Assembly: GCF_027568475.1 (NCBI RefSeq)
Contig: NZ_JANKZG010000008.1
Span: 18,194-82,193, forward strand
DNA from: Acinetobacter sp. HY1485
GTDB taxonomy: Bacteria; Pseudomonadota; Gammaproteobacteria; Pseudomonadales; Moraxellaceae
Reading direction: 5' to 3'
DNA length: 64,000 nt
Below are positions 47,443 through 59,500 of the stretch, piece by piece (the stretch's first letter is position 1; every line of letters begins with the position of its first letter). Under the pieces are notes generated by a model, which saw only the letters and a program-made list of their open reading frames with translations, did no database searches and had not been told where the DNA came from. A program made the translations under genes and the position numbers.

Positions 47443-47478
47443 AGTCAGTACATATCAGGCTGATATGTACTGACTTTT
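47443..47478 (+). terminator. Strong hairpin between catalase and ankyrin genes
   Basis: Perfect 15-bp arms (47443-47457 and 47461-47475, AGTCAGTACATATCA and its complement) with a GGC loop, followed by a short T-stretch (TTTTCATTT). It can reduce or stop transcription into the ankyrin gene or protect the catalase mRNA. No other promoter is obvious in the 24 bp that follow. Confidence 0.8.
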
Positions 47479-47499
47479 CATTTAAAAAGGATCATAACG

Positions 47500-48039
47500 A
47501 TGATTAAAAATCTTATATTTATAGTAGGGTTAGCAACATGTAGCATGCCAATTCTTGCCCAAGAAACGCCCGTTATTTCTGAACAAGATGCCAAGCAACA
47601 ACTTCAAGACTACTTTTTTGAAGCTGCACGTACAGGTAACTTACCCATGCTACAAGAATTTATTCAGGCAGGTTATAACTTAAATATACAAGATACTAAA
47701 GGCTACAGTGCACTGATTCTAGCAGCTTATCATGGTCAAAAAAGTACGGTAGATACCTTATTAAAAGCAGGTGCAAACCCATGTTTACAAGATAATCGTG
47801 GTAATACAGCATTAATGGGCGCAATTTTTAAAGGTGAAATCAAAATTGCAAATACACTTATGCATACCAAATGCGCACCTGATCAACAAAATAATGCAGG
47901 ACAAACTGCCAGTATGTATGCTGCCCTTTTTCAGAGAAAAGAAATTTTAGATTCGCTCATCAAACAAGGGGCAAATCCACATATTCAGGATGCAAAAGGT
48001 AATAATTTACAAGACCTACAACAAGGGCAGTTTCATTAA
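47500..48039 (+). CDS. Exported ankyrin-repeat protein (AnkB-like)
   Basis: A 179-residue protein with a signal peptide (MIKNLIFIVGLATCSMPILA, then QETP). It has about four ankyrin repeats from residue 42 (FEAARTGNLPMLQEFIQAGYN, KGYSALILAAYHGQKSTVDT, RGNTALMGAIFKGEIKIANT, AGQTASMYAALFQRKEILDS). In Pseudomonas aeruginosa a comparable AnkB is needed for full KatB activity, so this is probably the periplasmic partner of the catalase. The gene begins 63 bp after the catalase stop, behind a perfect hairpin. Its stop overlaps the convergent gene by 4 bp. Confidence 0.87.
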   Translation: MIKNLIFIVGLATCSMPILAQETPVISEQDAKQQLQDYFFEAARTGNLPMLQEFIQAGYNLNIQDTKGYSALILAAYHGQKSTVDTLLKAGANPCLQDNRGNTALMGAIFKGEIKIANTLMHTKCAPDQQNNAGQTASMYAALFQRKEILDSLIKQGANPHIQDAKGNNLQDLQQGQFH

Positions 48040-49313
48040 AGTTGTTTGTATTTTTGATCTAATACATTATTAAAAATACTTTCAATCATCCAAACACGGT
48101 ACAAACTATTAAAAGTATAGGTTTTTCCATCTATCCTTAATTCTAAAACAGGAAAATTAGGTTGATGCTTAGAAACACATTGCGCATCGTTGTGTTCTAA
48201 AATACTTGGAATAGATAATTCTGTATCTAATTTAATTCCTAATTGAGTTTGTAAAGTTTTCACATGCGGTGGATAAGATAAGTCACGACCTTGTGTCCAA
48301 ACGGCTTTTAAAATGTCATAGATCGTTTGTACACGTTCTTCAGGCGCTGTGCTATAAAACAACTGCGCAATATTTTGTACTGCTTGTTCATTCGGGCGAC
48401 AAAATGGGGTAAATGCCACTTGTGTACGTTTAGACAATCGGGTTGCCAATGCCCAATCAAACTCATCACGACCGTGGTAACTTAACGGGTAAACATTCAA
48501 ATCAATATTATAGTAACCCACCAATTCTTCTTGGATATAAGCCAATAATAACCAACTAATAGGATCTTCTAAGGCAATATATAAATCTAACTCAGGATGA
48601 AGCGCGTGAATATCTGCCAAATCTTCAGCATCATTAATGGCATGCTCGCGCCATTCAATGTGGTTAGGTAAAAAGATTGGGTTATCTGTTAAAAGTTTTT
48701 GCTGTTTAAGACGGCGTGTTAAACGCAGTAGGTCATCAACTGCATGATATTTCTTTTCACCAAACTCAAAATAGCTTTCACCAAGAGGCGCATGTGTAAA
48801 AAGACGTTCAGAAAATTCTTGAGGTTGTTGTCTACCTTGCGACATCGCGTAAAGGGTTTTTATTTTTCCGTACTGTTGTTGCCACAACATATGAAAGACA
48901 TCTTCTAATAAATATAAAAAATCATCTTCACGTAAAGGGGTATTTTTTAAAATAGTGGTGGCTTGTTGTAAGGCTTGCGGGCTAGGTAATTCAGGTTGAT
49001 CGTCATAGCCAAAGCGATGTTGTTTGGCTAAAATTTTGGCATCTTTTAAGCAGTAATGTTGCCATTCTTGTGTGGTCATATTATTCGGAGGTTCATCTGA
49101 GGTATCCGAAATCACAATTTTAAGTGGCTTTAATTCATCTGTTAAAATTTCATTAAGTTTTGGCAGTTGTTGCGCAATTAAATAACTGTAGACATCATCT
49201 AGTCTTAGATAAATGGTCAGCCCTTTTTCTATTGGTAGTTCTTCTTGTCTTGATGGTGTTTGATAAAACAATCTTGATCGGATTGGATCAAACCATCTTC
49301 GCAACAAAGACAT
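48036..49313 (-). CDS. Large protein of unknown function with possible DsbA-like folds
   Basis: A 425-residue soluble protein. Two segments resemble the start of DsbA/2-hydroxychromene isomerase-type thioredoxin folds: LTIYLRLDDVYSYLIAQQLPK (about residue 32) and LDLYIALEDPISWLLLAYI (about 243), each followed by long helices. The CxxC redox pair is absent, so a redox role is unlikely. This could be a tandem of inactive thioredoxin-like domains; the assignment rests on pattern only. It starts MSLLRRWFDPIRS, with no signal peptide. It converges on the ankyrin gene with a 4-bp overlap. Confidence 0.65.
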   Translation of the reverse strand: MSLLRRWFDPIRSRLFYQTPSRQEELPIEKGLTIYLRLDDVYSYLIAQQLPKLNEILTDELKPLKIVISDTSDEPPNNMTTQEWQHYCLKDAKILAKQHRFGYDDQPELPSPQALQQATTILKNTPLREDDFLYLLEDVFHMLWQQQYGKIKTLYAMSQGRQQPQEFSERLFTHAPLGESYFEFGEKKYHAVDDLLRLTRRLKQQKLLTDNPIFLPNHIEWREHAINDAEDLADIHALHPELDLYIALEDPISWLLLAYIQEELVGYYNIDLNVYPLSYHGRDEFDWALATRLSKRTQVAFTPFCRPNEQAVQNIAQLFYSTAPEERVQTIYDILKAVWTQGRDLSYPPHVKTLQTQLGIKLDTELSIPSILEHNDAQCVSKHQPNFPVLELRIDGKTYTFNSLYRVWMIESIFNNVLDQKYKQL

Positions 49314-49649
49314 GCGCCTCGCCTCTAAATTAAACCCAAATAATTTTAACAGGCTTTATATCAATTCAGGCATAAATGTTCAATGTTAGATAAGATAATC
49401 TTGTTGTTTACTGCCTGATGTTTATATCAATACATTTTTTATGTATTGTCCTATTTATATAAAATAATCTAAATATAGACTCATTCATTTTTTTATCTAT
49501 AGTGTGAGTTAAACCAAATTCTATTTAATTCTGAGAGTATCTTTTTTTAAGCATCTAATATTGAATAATATTTTTTATAACGTAATAGAGTAAAAGAAAA
49601 AATTATAGATTATAATTATTTAAGTACGAAATGTTCATCATACATATAA
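49314..49649. other. AT-rich intergenic region upstream of the unknown gene
   Basis: About 335 very AT-rich bases, with no ORF of coding character. It must include the promoter of the minus-strand gene at 49313. I see no repeat or clear motif. Confidence 0.45.
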
Positions 49650-49677
49650 AAAAGCCACCATAAAGGCAGCTCTTTTT
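49650..49677 (-). terminator. Terminator after the OmpA-family gene
   Basis: On the minus strand, AGCTGCC / GGTGGCT (two G-U pairs) around TTTAT, then a T-run. Confidence 0.7.
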
Positions 49678-49693
49678 AAATTACAAAATTAAC

Positions 49694-50509
49694 TTACCAA
49701 CTAATTGCAACACGACGGTTTGGTGCCAAACACGCAACATTTTTTGTTGTACGCGCATCACCTTTACATGATTCAAATTGGTCTGTTTTATTTGCAGCAA
49801 CAATTTGAATTTTACTTTGGTCTACCCCTGCATCAACCAATTGCTGTGCAACTGTAACTGCACGTGCCTGAGAAAGTTTTTGGTTATAACTGCGTGAACC
49901 AACAGGGTCTGTGTAACCTGTAATGGTCACTTGGTTAGAACCACTATCTTGGATCGCTTGTACAATACTTGGTACAGATGCCGATTCTTTTAAAATTGCT
50001 TCTTTATTTGAGCGGTCAAACGTAAATAAAACATAAGCTTGTTTCATCTCTGCTTTAACAGGAACGACAACGGGTACAACTGCAGGTGTATTATTTACAC
50101 CCCAATCTAATAGACCTTGGCATTCCTCACCTTTCCAAGATAAGCGCTCGCCAATATAGTGTTTATCAAAATCTATACGTAATTGGCAACGCTTATAGTC
50201 GTTGGTATTTGGTACGCGAATATCTAGCACATAGTTCCATGTACGGATAAAAAAGATCCCTTCACTAAATTGTGGATTACCTAATAAATGACGGTATTGA
50301 TCTTTTGTTAAACCCACATCTAAATTAGCTGCTGTTGCATACTCATAGCGTTTAACTTGTTTAAGATAACTGTCTTTTACTTCAGGAAATTGTAAATCGC
50401 TTTGATTTGCTTCATGAAGACCTACAATCGTATCTTTGGCATGTGCAACAGATAGTGATGCAGTCAAACCTAATACAGCGCTGAGCAAAAATTTCGATGT
50501 TTTTGTCAT
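49694..50509 (-). CDS. OmpA-family protein with BamE-like N-terminal region
   Basis: About 271 residues with signal peptide ([19 protein letters not shown]). An N-terminal part (about 35-135) has BamE/SmpA-like features ([31 protein letters not shown]). The C-terminal OmpA-type peptidoglycan-binding domain (about 165-270) shows [29 protein letters not shown] and ends [10 protein letters not shown]. No beta-barrel region is present. Probably periplasmic, anchoring to peptidoglycan. It lies 70 bp downstream of the trimeric autotransporter on the same strand, so it may assist its assembly; an OmpA-like neighbour is, as I recall, also found for A. baumannii Ata. The start ATG at 50509 has GAGAG eight bases upstream. 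Confidence 0.82.
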   Translation of the reverse strand: MTKTSKFLLSAVLGLTASLSVAHAKDTIVGLHEANQSDLQFPEVKDSYLKQVKRYEYATAANLDVGLTKDQYRHLLGNPQFSEGIFFIRTWNYVLDIRVPNTNDYKRCQLRIDFDKHYIGERLSWKGEECQGLLDWGVNNTPAVVPVVVPVKAEMKQAYVLFTFDRSNKEAILKESASVPSIVQAIQDSGSNQVTITGYTDPVGSRSYNQKLSQARAVTVAQQLVDAGVDQSKIQIVAANKTDQFESCKGDARTTKNVACLAPNRRVAISW

Positions 50510-50578
50510 GTTCATTACTCTCAATAATTTATAAGGTGGAAAAAGCCCTGTTGGACTTTTTCCGTTTGACTGCTTGGA

Positions 50579-53500
50579 TTAGTTAATTACACCACTAATA
50601 CCAACACGTACTAGTGGCGAACCTTCTGTACCACCTGCAATACCACCTGTCATAGACCAGCGACCGTTGTCTGCTGTACGACGTAAGGTTGCACCAACAG
50701 CACCTTGGTTATTGTAGTAAGACGCACCTGCTGCATATGTCCATTTACCTGCAACATATGGCGCATTTTCAAGCGCAGCTGTTGCAGCAATACCCGCAGA
50801 AAGCTTGTCTTCAACTTTGTTAATACGATTATTTGTATAAGCAAATGCCTGATTAACTTTGTTTTCAACATTTCCAACACGGTTATCAACAGCCGTCAAT
50901 GCATCACCCACATTATTGTAGCTTCCATTTGCTACATTATATGTTGGAGCAGAAACCTGACCATCAGATCCAACTGCCGCACCACCACCTAAGTAGGTTG
51001 CAACATTTGTATTAGCTGTATAAATTTGTCCGCCATTTACAGCATCACCAGAATCTTTCTGAATTGCGCCATTTGCAACATTTGTTACTTTTTGACTACC
51101 AGCATCTACACCTGATGCAGTTACAGAAGCACCCGTTTTGTTCCCACTTGCATCATTAAAATGTAATCCAGATGAGTTAACAATCGTTGAATTTCCTGCA
51201 CTGTCTGTTGCCGTTACACTGTCAACAGATAGATCTTTTGCGGTTTCAACTTGGTAATTCGTACTGCCATCTGTATTTTGACCCTCGGTAACAGTGATAT
51301 TTTTGCCTGCACTCACTGTTGATTTGGCCTTGGTTGCAGCTGTATTAACGCTTGCAATCGCATCGTTAATATTATCTTTACCTGTACCACCAACATTGCT
51401 TGTCGTTACAGTACCGTCTGCATTAACAGTTGTATTACCACCAATTGCATTTGCAACACTACCTGATACATTTGCAAGTTGATTACCATTAACAGCGTCT
51501 TTAGAGCCCGCTGTAACTTTACCATCTGCGACACCTGTTAACTGACGAGCACCGTCTGTACCCGTAAAGTCAACAACTGTACCACCTGTATCTTTAGCAA
51601 CTGTAATTGGCGCAGTATTGTTTTCTTGTTGTACAAGACCCGCTTTACCATTATTTAAGTTGGTTACTTGGTTTTGTACTTGATCTAACTGCCCTTTATT
51701 CACAGCATCTGTGGTGTTAGTGCCTGCTGCCACATTTGTTACTTTCTGACCACCTGCATCAATACCAGACGCATTTACAGATGGACCAGTCACATTACCA
51801 TTTGCATCATAGAAGCTTAAGCCTGCTCCTGTTAATGCAGTACCAGTGCCTGTCGCTGTTTTTGCTGTAATGCCTGAAGCATTAATAACGACATTGTTTC
51901 CAGCTTGATCTTGTAACGTAGTTGTTGCACCGTAATTTGCAACATTATTATTACCATCAGCTACTTGTGTACCTGTTGCACTCAGTACAGTCTTATTTCC
52001 TGCACTATCTTGTGAAGTCACGCTATCTATATTGAGATCTTTAGCTGTTGCAACTTGATAGTTTGTGCTTCCATCAGTATTTGTGCTTTCAGCAATCTCA
52101 ATATTGTTTCCTGCCGTAACAGTAGATTTGGCTTTTGTTGCCGCAGTCGTAGTGTTCTGAATGGCTGTATCTAATGCTGATAGAGCATCACCTACATTAT
52201 TATAGTTATCACTTGCAACATTATAACTTGGAGCAGTCACTTCACCATTAGAACCAACGGCAGCGCCACCACCAAAGATATTTGCAATCGCTTTTGTGCT
52301 TGTATCTAACTTATTATCTACAGCTTTAAGTTGAGCTACATTCACAGCATCACTATTTTGTGTACCTGCTGCAACACCTGTAATTTGGCGATAAATACCA
52401 TTATTTGCATCACCAACAGACACTGCACCCGTTGTAGATTTAGTTGCCTCAATTGCAGCAACATCATCTTGATTTGCAATATTTAGGCTATAGCCAACAA
52501 CATCTGCACCTGTACGTGCTGCCGAATTTGTTCCCAATACTACAGAACCTGCAGTTGTATTAGTGACGTTATTGCCTAGTACAAATGTATCATCTGTAGA
52601 AACAGTGTTGTTATTACCCACAGAGTAAGAGCTATTTCCATTGATTACAGATGGATCACCAAAAGCACCTGAATTATTACCAGATACCGTATTGCCTGTA
52701 CCAATGCTAATGGATTGTGTACCTGATGCTGTTGCACCATGACCAATTGCCACAGATGAAGCACCTGAAACATTTGAACTTTGGCCAATAACAACAGAAT
52801 TCGTTGCATCTGTACTTGCTTGCGTATTATGACCTAATGCAATTGTACTTGTTGCACCATCTTTAATAATCGCATTAACACCTATTGCAGTTGAGTTTTC
52901 TGCACCTGCACTTGAGTCATTAGTACTACCGACCACACCCGCTTCTGTCGTACCATTTGTATGTGAATATTTCACACCTTCTGTATTCATTTTCTGGACT
53001 GTTTGACCAATCGTTAAACGATCAGTTGTCTCTTGTCCACTCTTATCATAAGTTAAGAACAATGAGTCAGAATTTGAATTATTTGGGTTCTTATTGACAA
53101 TTTGATTACCAATATTGATTTGATTGCCTTCACCATCTGTCACATTTGTGACATTTTGGCTGAGTACAGAATCTAACTGTCCTTTGTTTACAGCATCATC
53201 AGGATTAACACCATTTGCAACATTAGAGATACTTGTACCACCACTTGTTACAATGTTATTTCCTTTAGAATCTTGGCCTGTTTGTACTGGCGTACCCTTA
53301 CCGTTTCCTGCTGCAATTTTATCGTAGTTTGGTGTGCCATCATCATTTTTAGCATACTGAACTGCATTGTCAGATAATGTACTTAACTGACCGCCGTTCA
53401 CAGCATCTTTAGAATCTTTTGCAATTGCACCATCTGCAACATTGGTAATTTTTTGATTACCCGCATCAATTCCTGATGGTTTAATGCTTGGTGTATTTGC

Positions 53501-56500
53501 AACGACGTTACCATTGCTATCCACAAAACTTAGACCATTTTGATTTAATAGCGTACCATCTGCATTTACGCTATCAAAACTTGAATTTTTGTCTAAGTTC
53601 ACTACAAGATTGCCATCTGCATCAGTCATCGTTTTGATGTTATCTGCACTATATTCAGTATCAGCTTTAGCACCATTACCTTTAATCGTTAGCGTCTCAC
53701 CTAAATTTTTATGAACGTTATTTCCTGAGTTTGCTGCAAAATTTAAGCCTGCTTTGGTGATGTTAGAAGTTGCATTTTCTGTTGCCTGCTTAACTTGACC
53801 CTCAGTTGCTGCACGATCTGCAACTACATTGTTTGGATCCCACGTAGTGTTAGTTAAGCCAGTTACAACACCATCTTTACCGTTGATCGCAACAGGGTTT
53901 TTGCCTTCACCGACTGTGATGCTATCTGCACCAACAGTCGTTTTCGCACCCTCTGTATTTGATACAGTAGTACCTGCAGCTGTTGTAGAGGTGTTATTAC
54001 CATCTTTATCGGTAACCGTTGAACCTGTAGCATTGGTGACTGTGCTGTTGCCTGCTTTGTCAGTCTGCTTCGCTTGTTTAGCACCATAGTTAGCTGTGTT
54101 GCCGTCTTGGTCTGTAACTGTCGTGCCTGCTGTATTTAAGACCGTACTATTACCATTACCATCATCTGCAGTAACACTTTCAATGTTTAAGGCTTTTGCA
54201 AGTTTAACACTTAAGCCATCTGTTCCATTGGCAATAACACCAATGTTGTTATCTGTTAACTTCGACTCATCTGTAACACCACCTGTTACAGCCAGCTTTT
54301 GTCCTAAGTTACGCGCAACATCTTTACCTGTATCGCCACCAAATGTAATTGGCTTCACAATCTCATCGTTTAGGCTACTTAACGCATCACCCACATTATT
54401 GGCTGGAGTTTTGCTCGAACCATCTGCTGCTGTAATGTTGTATGTTGGTGCACTTACAGTTCCTGTTGATGGATCATAGGTAGAGCCACCGCCTAAATTG
54501 TTTGCAGTGCTATTACCCAAATTATTTGCTTTGTCATCTGATGATTTTGCCAGTTGATCTAACTGACCTTTGTTTACAGCATCGTCAGGGTTAACACCAT
54601 TTGCAACATTAGAAAGACTTGTACCACCACTTGTTACGATGTTGTTTCCATTTACATCTGTACCTATTTGAGCTGGTGTACCTTTACCATTCCCTGCTGA
54701 AATCTTGTCGTAGTTTGGTGTGCCATCATCATTTTTAGCATACTGAACTGCATTGTCAGATAATGTACTTAACTGACCACCGTTCACAGCATCTTTAGAG
54801 TCTTTTGTAATAGCACCATCTGCAACGTTCGTCACTTTTTGATTACCTGCATCAATTCCTGCTGACTTAATGCTTGGTGTATTTGCAACGACGTTACCAT
54901 TACTATCTACAAAACTGAGGCCATCTTTGTTTAGTAACGTACCACCTGTATTAATGCTGTCAAACTTAGCATTCTTATCAATATTAACAACTAAGTTACC
55001 ATCTTTAGAAATGGTCTTAACATTTTCTGCACTGTATTCAGTATCTGCTTTTGTACCGTCGCCTTTAACTGTTAACGTTTCACCTAGTTTCTTCGCAATC
55101 GTATCGCCTGAGTTACCTGCAAAGTTTAAGCCTTTGTTAGTTAAGTCAGTTGAAACTTGTGATACTTGTCCTTCTGTAGCTGCACGATCTGCAACTACAT
55201 TGTTTGGATCAAATGTAGTGTTGGTTAATCCGGTTACAACACCATCTTTACCATTGATCGCAACAGGGTTCTTGCCTTCACCGACTGTGATGTTATCTGC
55301 ACCAACAGTCGTTTTCGCACCGTCTGTATTTGATACAGTAGTACCTGCGGCTGTTGTAGCGGTGTTGTTACCATCTTTATCGGTAACCGTTGAACCTGTA
55401 GCATTGGTGACTGTGCTGTTGCCTGCTTTGTCAGTCTGCTTCGCTTGTTTAGCACCATAATTAGCTGTGTTGCCGTCTTGGTCTGTAACTGTCGTGCCTG
55501 CTGTATTTAAGACCGTACTGTTACCATTACCATCATCTGCAGTCACGCTTTCAAACTTAGCATTCTTGTCAATATTAACAACTAAGTTACCATCTTTAGA
55601 AATGGTCTTAACATTCTCTGCACTGTATTCAGTATCTGCTTTTGTACCGTCGCCTTTAACTGTTAACGTTTCACCTAGTTTCTTCGCAATCGTATCACCT
55701 GAGTTACCTGCAAAGTTTAAACCTTTGTTAGTTAAGTCAGTTGAAACTTGTGATACTTGTCCTTCTGTGGCTGCACGATCTGCAACTACATTGTTTGGAT
55801 CAAATGTAGTGTTAGTTAAGCCAGTTACAACACCATCTTTACCATTGATCGCAATAGGATTTTTGCCTTCACCGACTGTGATGTTATCTGCACCAACAGT
55901 CGTTTTCGCACCATCTGTATTTGATACAGTAGTACCTACGGCTGTTGTAGAGGTGTTATTACCATCTTTATCAGTAACCGTTGAACCTGTAGCATTGGTG
56001 ACTGTGCTGTTGCCTGCTTTGTCAGTCTGCTTCGCTTGTTTAGCACCATAGTTAGCTGTATTGCCATCTTGGTCTGTAACTGTCGTACCTGCTGTATTTA
56101 AGACCGTACTGTTACCCTTACCATCATCTGCAGTCACGCTTTCAAACTTAGCATTCTTATCAATGTTAACGACTAAGTTACCATCTTTAGAAATTGTCTT
56201 AACATTTTCTGCACTGTATTCAGTATCTGCTTTTGTACCGTCGCCTTTAACTGTTAACGTTTCACCTAGTTTCTTCGCAATCGTGTCGCCTGAGTTACCT
56301 GCAAAGTTTAAGCCTTTGTTAGTTAAGTCAGTTGAAACTTGTGATACTTGTCCTTCTGTGGCTGCACGATCTGCAACTACATTGTTTGGATCAAATGTAG
56401 TGTTGGTTAATCCAGTTACAACACCATCTTTACCGTTGATCGCAACAGGGTTTTTACCTTCACCTACTGTGATGTTATCTGCACCAACAGTCGTTTTCGC

Positions 56501-59500
56501 ACCGTCTGTATTTGATACAGTAGTACCTGCGGCTGTTGTAGAGGTGTTGTTACCATCTTTATCAGTAACCGTTGAACCTGTAGCATTGGTAACTGTACTA
56601 TTACCTGCTTTGTCAGTCTGCTTCGCTTGTTTAGCACCATAGTTAGCTGTGTTGCCATCTTGGTCTGTAACTGTCGTACCTGCTGTATTTAAGACCGTAC
56701 TGTTACCCTTACCATCATCTGCAGTCACGCTTTCAAACTTAGCATTCTTGTCAATGTTAACGACTAAGTTACCATCTTTAGAAATTGTCTTAACATTTTC
56801 TGCACTGTATTCAGTATCTGCTTTTGTACCATCGCCTTTAACTGTTAACGTTTCACCTAGTTTCTTCGCAATTGTGTCGCCTGAGTTACCTGCAAAGTTT
56901 AAGCCTTTGTTAGTTAAGTCAGTTGAAACTTGTGATACTTGTCCTTCTGTGGCTGCACGATCTGCAGCTACATTGTTTGGATCAAATGTAGTGTTGGTTA
57001 ATCCGGTTACAACACCATCTTTACCATTGATCGCAACAGGGTTCTTGCCTTCACCGACTGTGATGTTATCTGCACCAACAATCGTTTTCGCACCGTCTGT
57101 ATTTGATACGGTAGTACCTGTAGCATTGGTAACTGTGCTGTTACCTGCTTTGTCAGTCTGCTTCGCTTGTTTAGCACCATAGTTAGCTGTGTTGCCATCT
57201 TGGTCTGTAACTGTGGTACCTGCTGTATTTAGGACCGTACTATTACCATTACCATCATCTGCAGTCACGCTTTCAATGTTTAAGGCTTTCGCAAGTTTAA
57301 CACTTAAGCCATCTGTTCCATTGGCAATAACACCAATGTTGTTATCTGTTAACTTCGACTCATCTGTAACACCGCCTGTTACAGCCAACTTTTGTCCTAA
57401 GTTACGAGCAACATCTTTACCTGTATCGCCACCAAATGTAATTGGCTTCACAATCTCATCGTTTAGGCTACTTAGCGCATCACCCACATTATTGGCTGGA
57501 GTTTTGCTCGAACCATCTGCTGCTGTAATATTGTATGTTGGTGCACTTACAGTTCCTGTTGATGGATCATAGGTAGAGCCACCGCCTAAATTATTTGCAG
57601 TGCTATTACCCAAATTATTGGTTTTATTATCTGCTGATTTTGCTGTTTGATCTAATTGATCTTTATTTACAGCATCCGTCCCATTTTCTCCTGCTGCAAG
57701 ATTAGTAATCTTCTTACCAGCCAAATCAGCACCATCTTTAGTGATACTTGGACCGTTAGTAATTTTTAATCCATCACTAGAGATTGTGGTATCACCTGCT
57801 TTTACTGTTGTAAACTCTGGCGTATCTGTTGTTGCAACCGTAATATCATTGCCTGAACGAGAAATTTTTATATTTTTCCCATCTTTAAACTGAACAGTGT
57901 CGCTCGATTTTACAGCAGATGCAGTATCACCATTTGCCTGTAATTTAAAAGTTTGTTTTTGAAGACTACTGATATCACCCGCATTTTGAGTCACATTTTG
58001 ATTTGTTGTATAAAGCTGGCTACCATTGACTGCATCTTTAGAATTAGCCGAAATATCGCCATCTGCTACATTGATAACTTTTGTATTGTTTGCATCAATT
58101 CCCGTTGGTGTTACGCTTGGACCATTGGTAATTAATAATCCATCATTTGATAATAACGTAGAGCCTGTAGTAACACTGCCATTTGGGCTTAAATCTAATT
58201 GGTTACTTAAATTGAACTTAATTTGATTATCTACACCCTTAGTAATTTTAATATTTGAATCGCCATTACTAAAGTCTATATTTTCACCTAGATTGACATG
58301 GTCTTTTGTAGTATTACCCTGTGCACTAATACTGAACCCTTTATTACTTAGGCTCGTAATTGCATTATTTACATCACCAGCATTTACAGCATGTTTTGAG
58401 TTGGTAGCCTGTGTTATATCTCCAGCGCTTGCAACATTAGTAATTTGTTTATTACCTGCGTCAATCCCTGAAGCTGTCATACTTGGACCATTATTAATGG
58501 TCACACCGTTATTATTAAGTGTTGTATTGCCTGCTTTTACGCTATCTATATCAAGATCACGATTTAAACCATATTGAATAGTATTACCATTTTTTGTAAC
58601 TGTTAGATTTTTTTCATTATCAACAGTGCCAATATCTACTGTATCACCTGGTTTTACAGCTTGGGCATTATTACCATTTGTTTGAAATGTAATACCTTGG
58701 TCTACTTTGTTATCTAAAGCAGAAAGTTGAGCAACGTTTACTGCATCACTATCTTCTTTACCTGCTGCTACACCTGTGATTTGACGATAAATGCCATTTT
58801 GTGAATCACCAACACTCACAGCACCCTGTGTCGATTTTGTATTTGCAATACGTGTTTTATCATTATCAGATGCTTGTTTCTGTGCAAAACCTTCTACTCC
58901 AGAAGCAGCATAAACCGCAGAGCCTTCGCCTAATGCAACAGAACCTGTTGTTGTTTTAGTCACGTTATTACCAACAACAAATGTGCTATCAGTATCAATT
59001 GTATTGTTATTACCTAAAGAGTAACTATTTTTTCCATTTACAGTTGTTGGGTCACCAATTGCACCAGAATTTTCGCCATTTACTGTATTTTCTGTACCAA
59101 TACTAATAGATTGTTTGGCAACTGCTTTCGCTTTATTACCTATTGCAATTGCATTTTCACCAGATGCATTTGAACCTGCATCTGAGGTTTCACCCGAACC
59201 AATCGCAACAGCATTTTTACCAGAAGATTTAGAGTTGATACCCACAGCAACTGCACCATCACTTGATGCTTGAGAAACAGGGCCAATTGCTAAAGCACCT
59301 TTACCTGCTGATTCTGCACTTGCACCTAGTGCAACAGATGCAGTTCCTGATGCATTTGAAGTTAAACCTAAAGCCGTTGCAAAGGAACCTTTAGCAAGTG
59401 ATTGTACACCTAAAGCTGTTGCTCCCTCGCCTGCTTCAGTATTTCTATACTGTTTTTTTACCAACTCTTTACCAGTGATACTTTTAAAGTCTTCACCTGA

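Noticed and set aside
53829..57572. Several plus-strand open frames of 60-196 codons opposite the adhesin gene
   Set aside because: Antisense shadows of the low-complexity repeats; they recur with the repeat period and have no ribosome sites.
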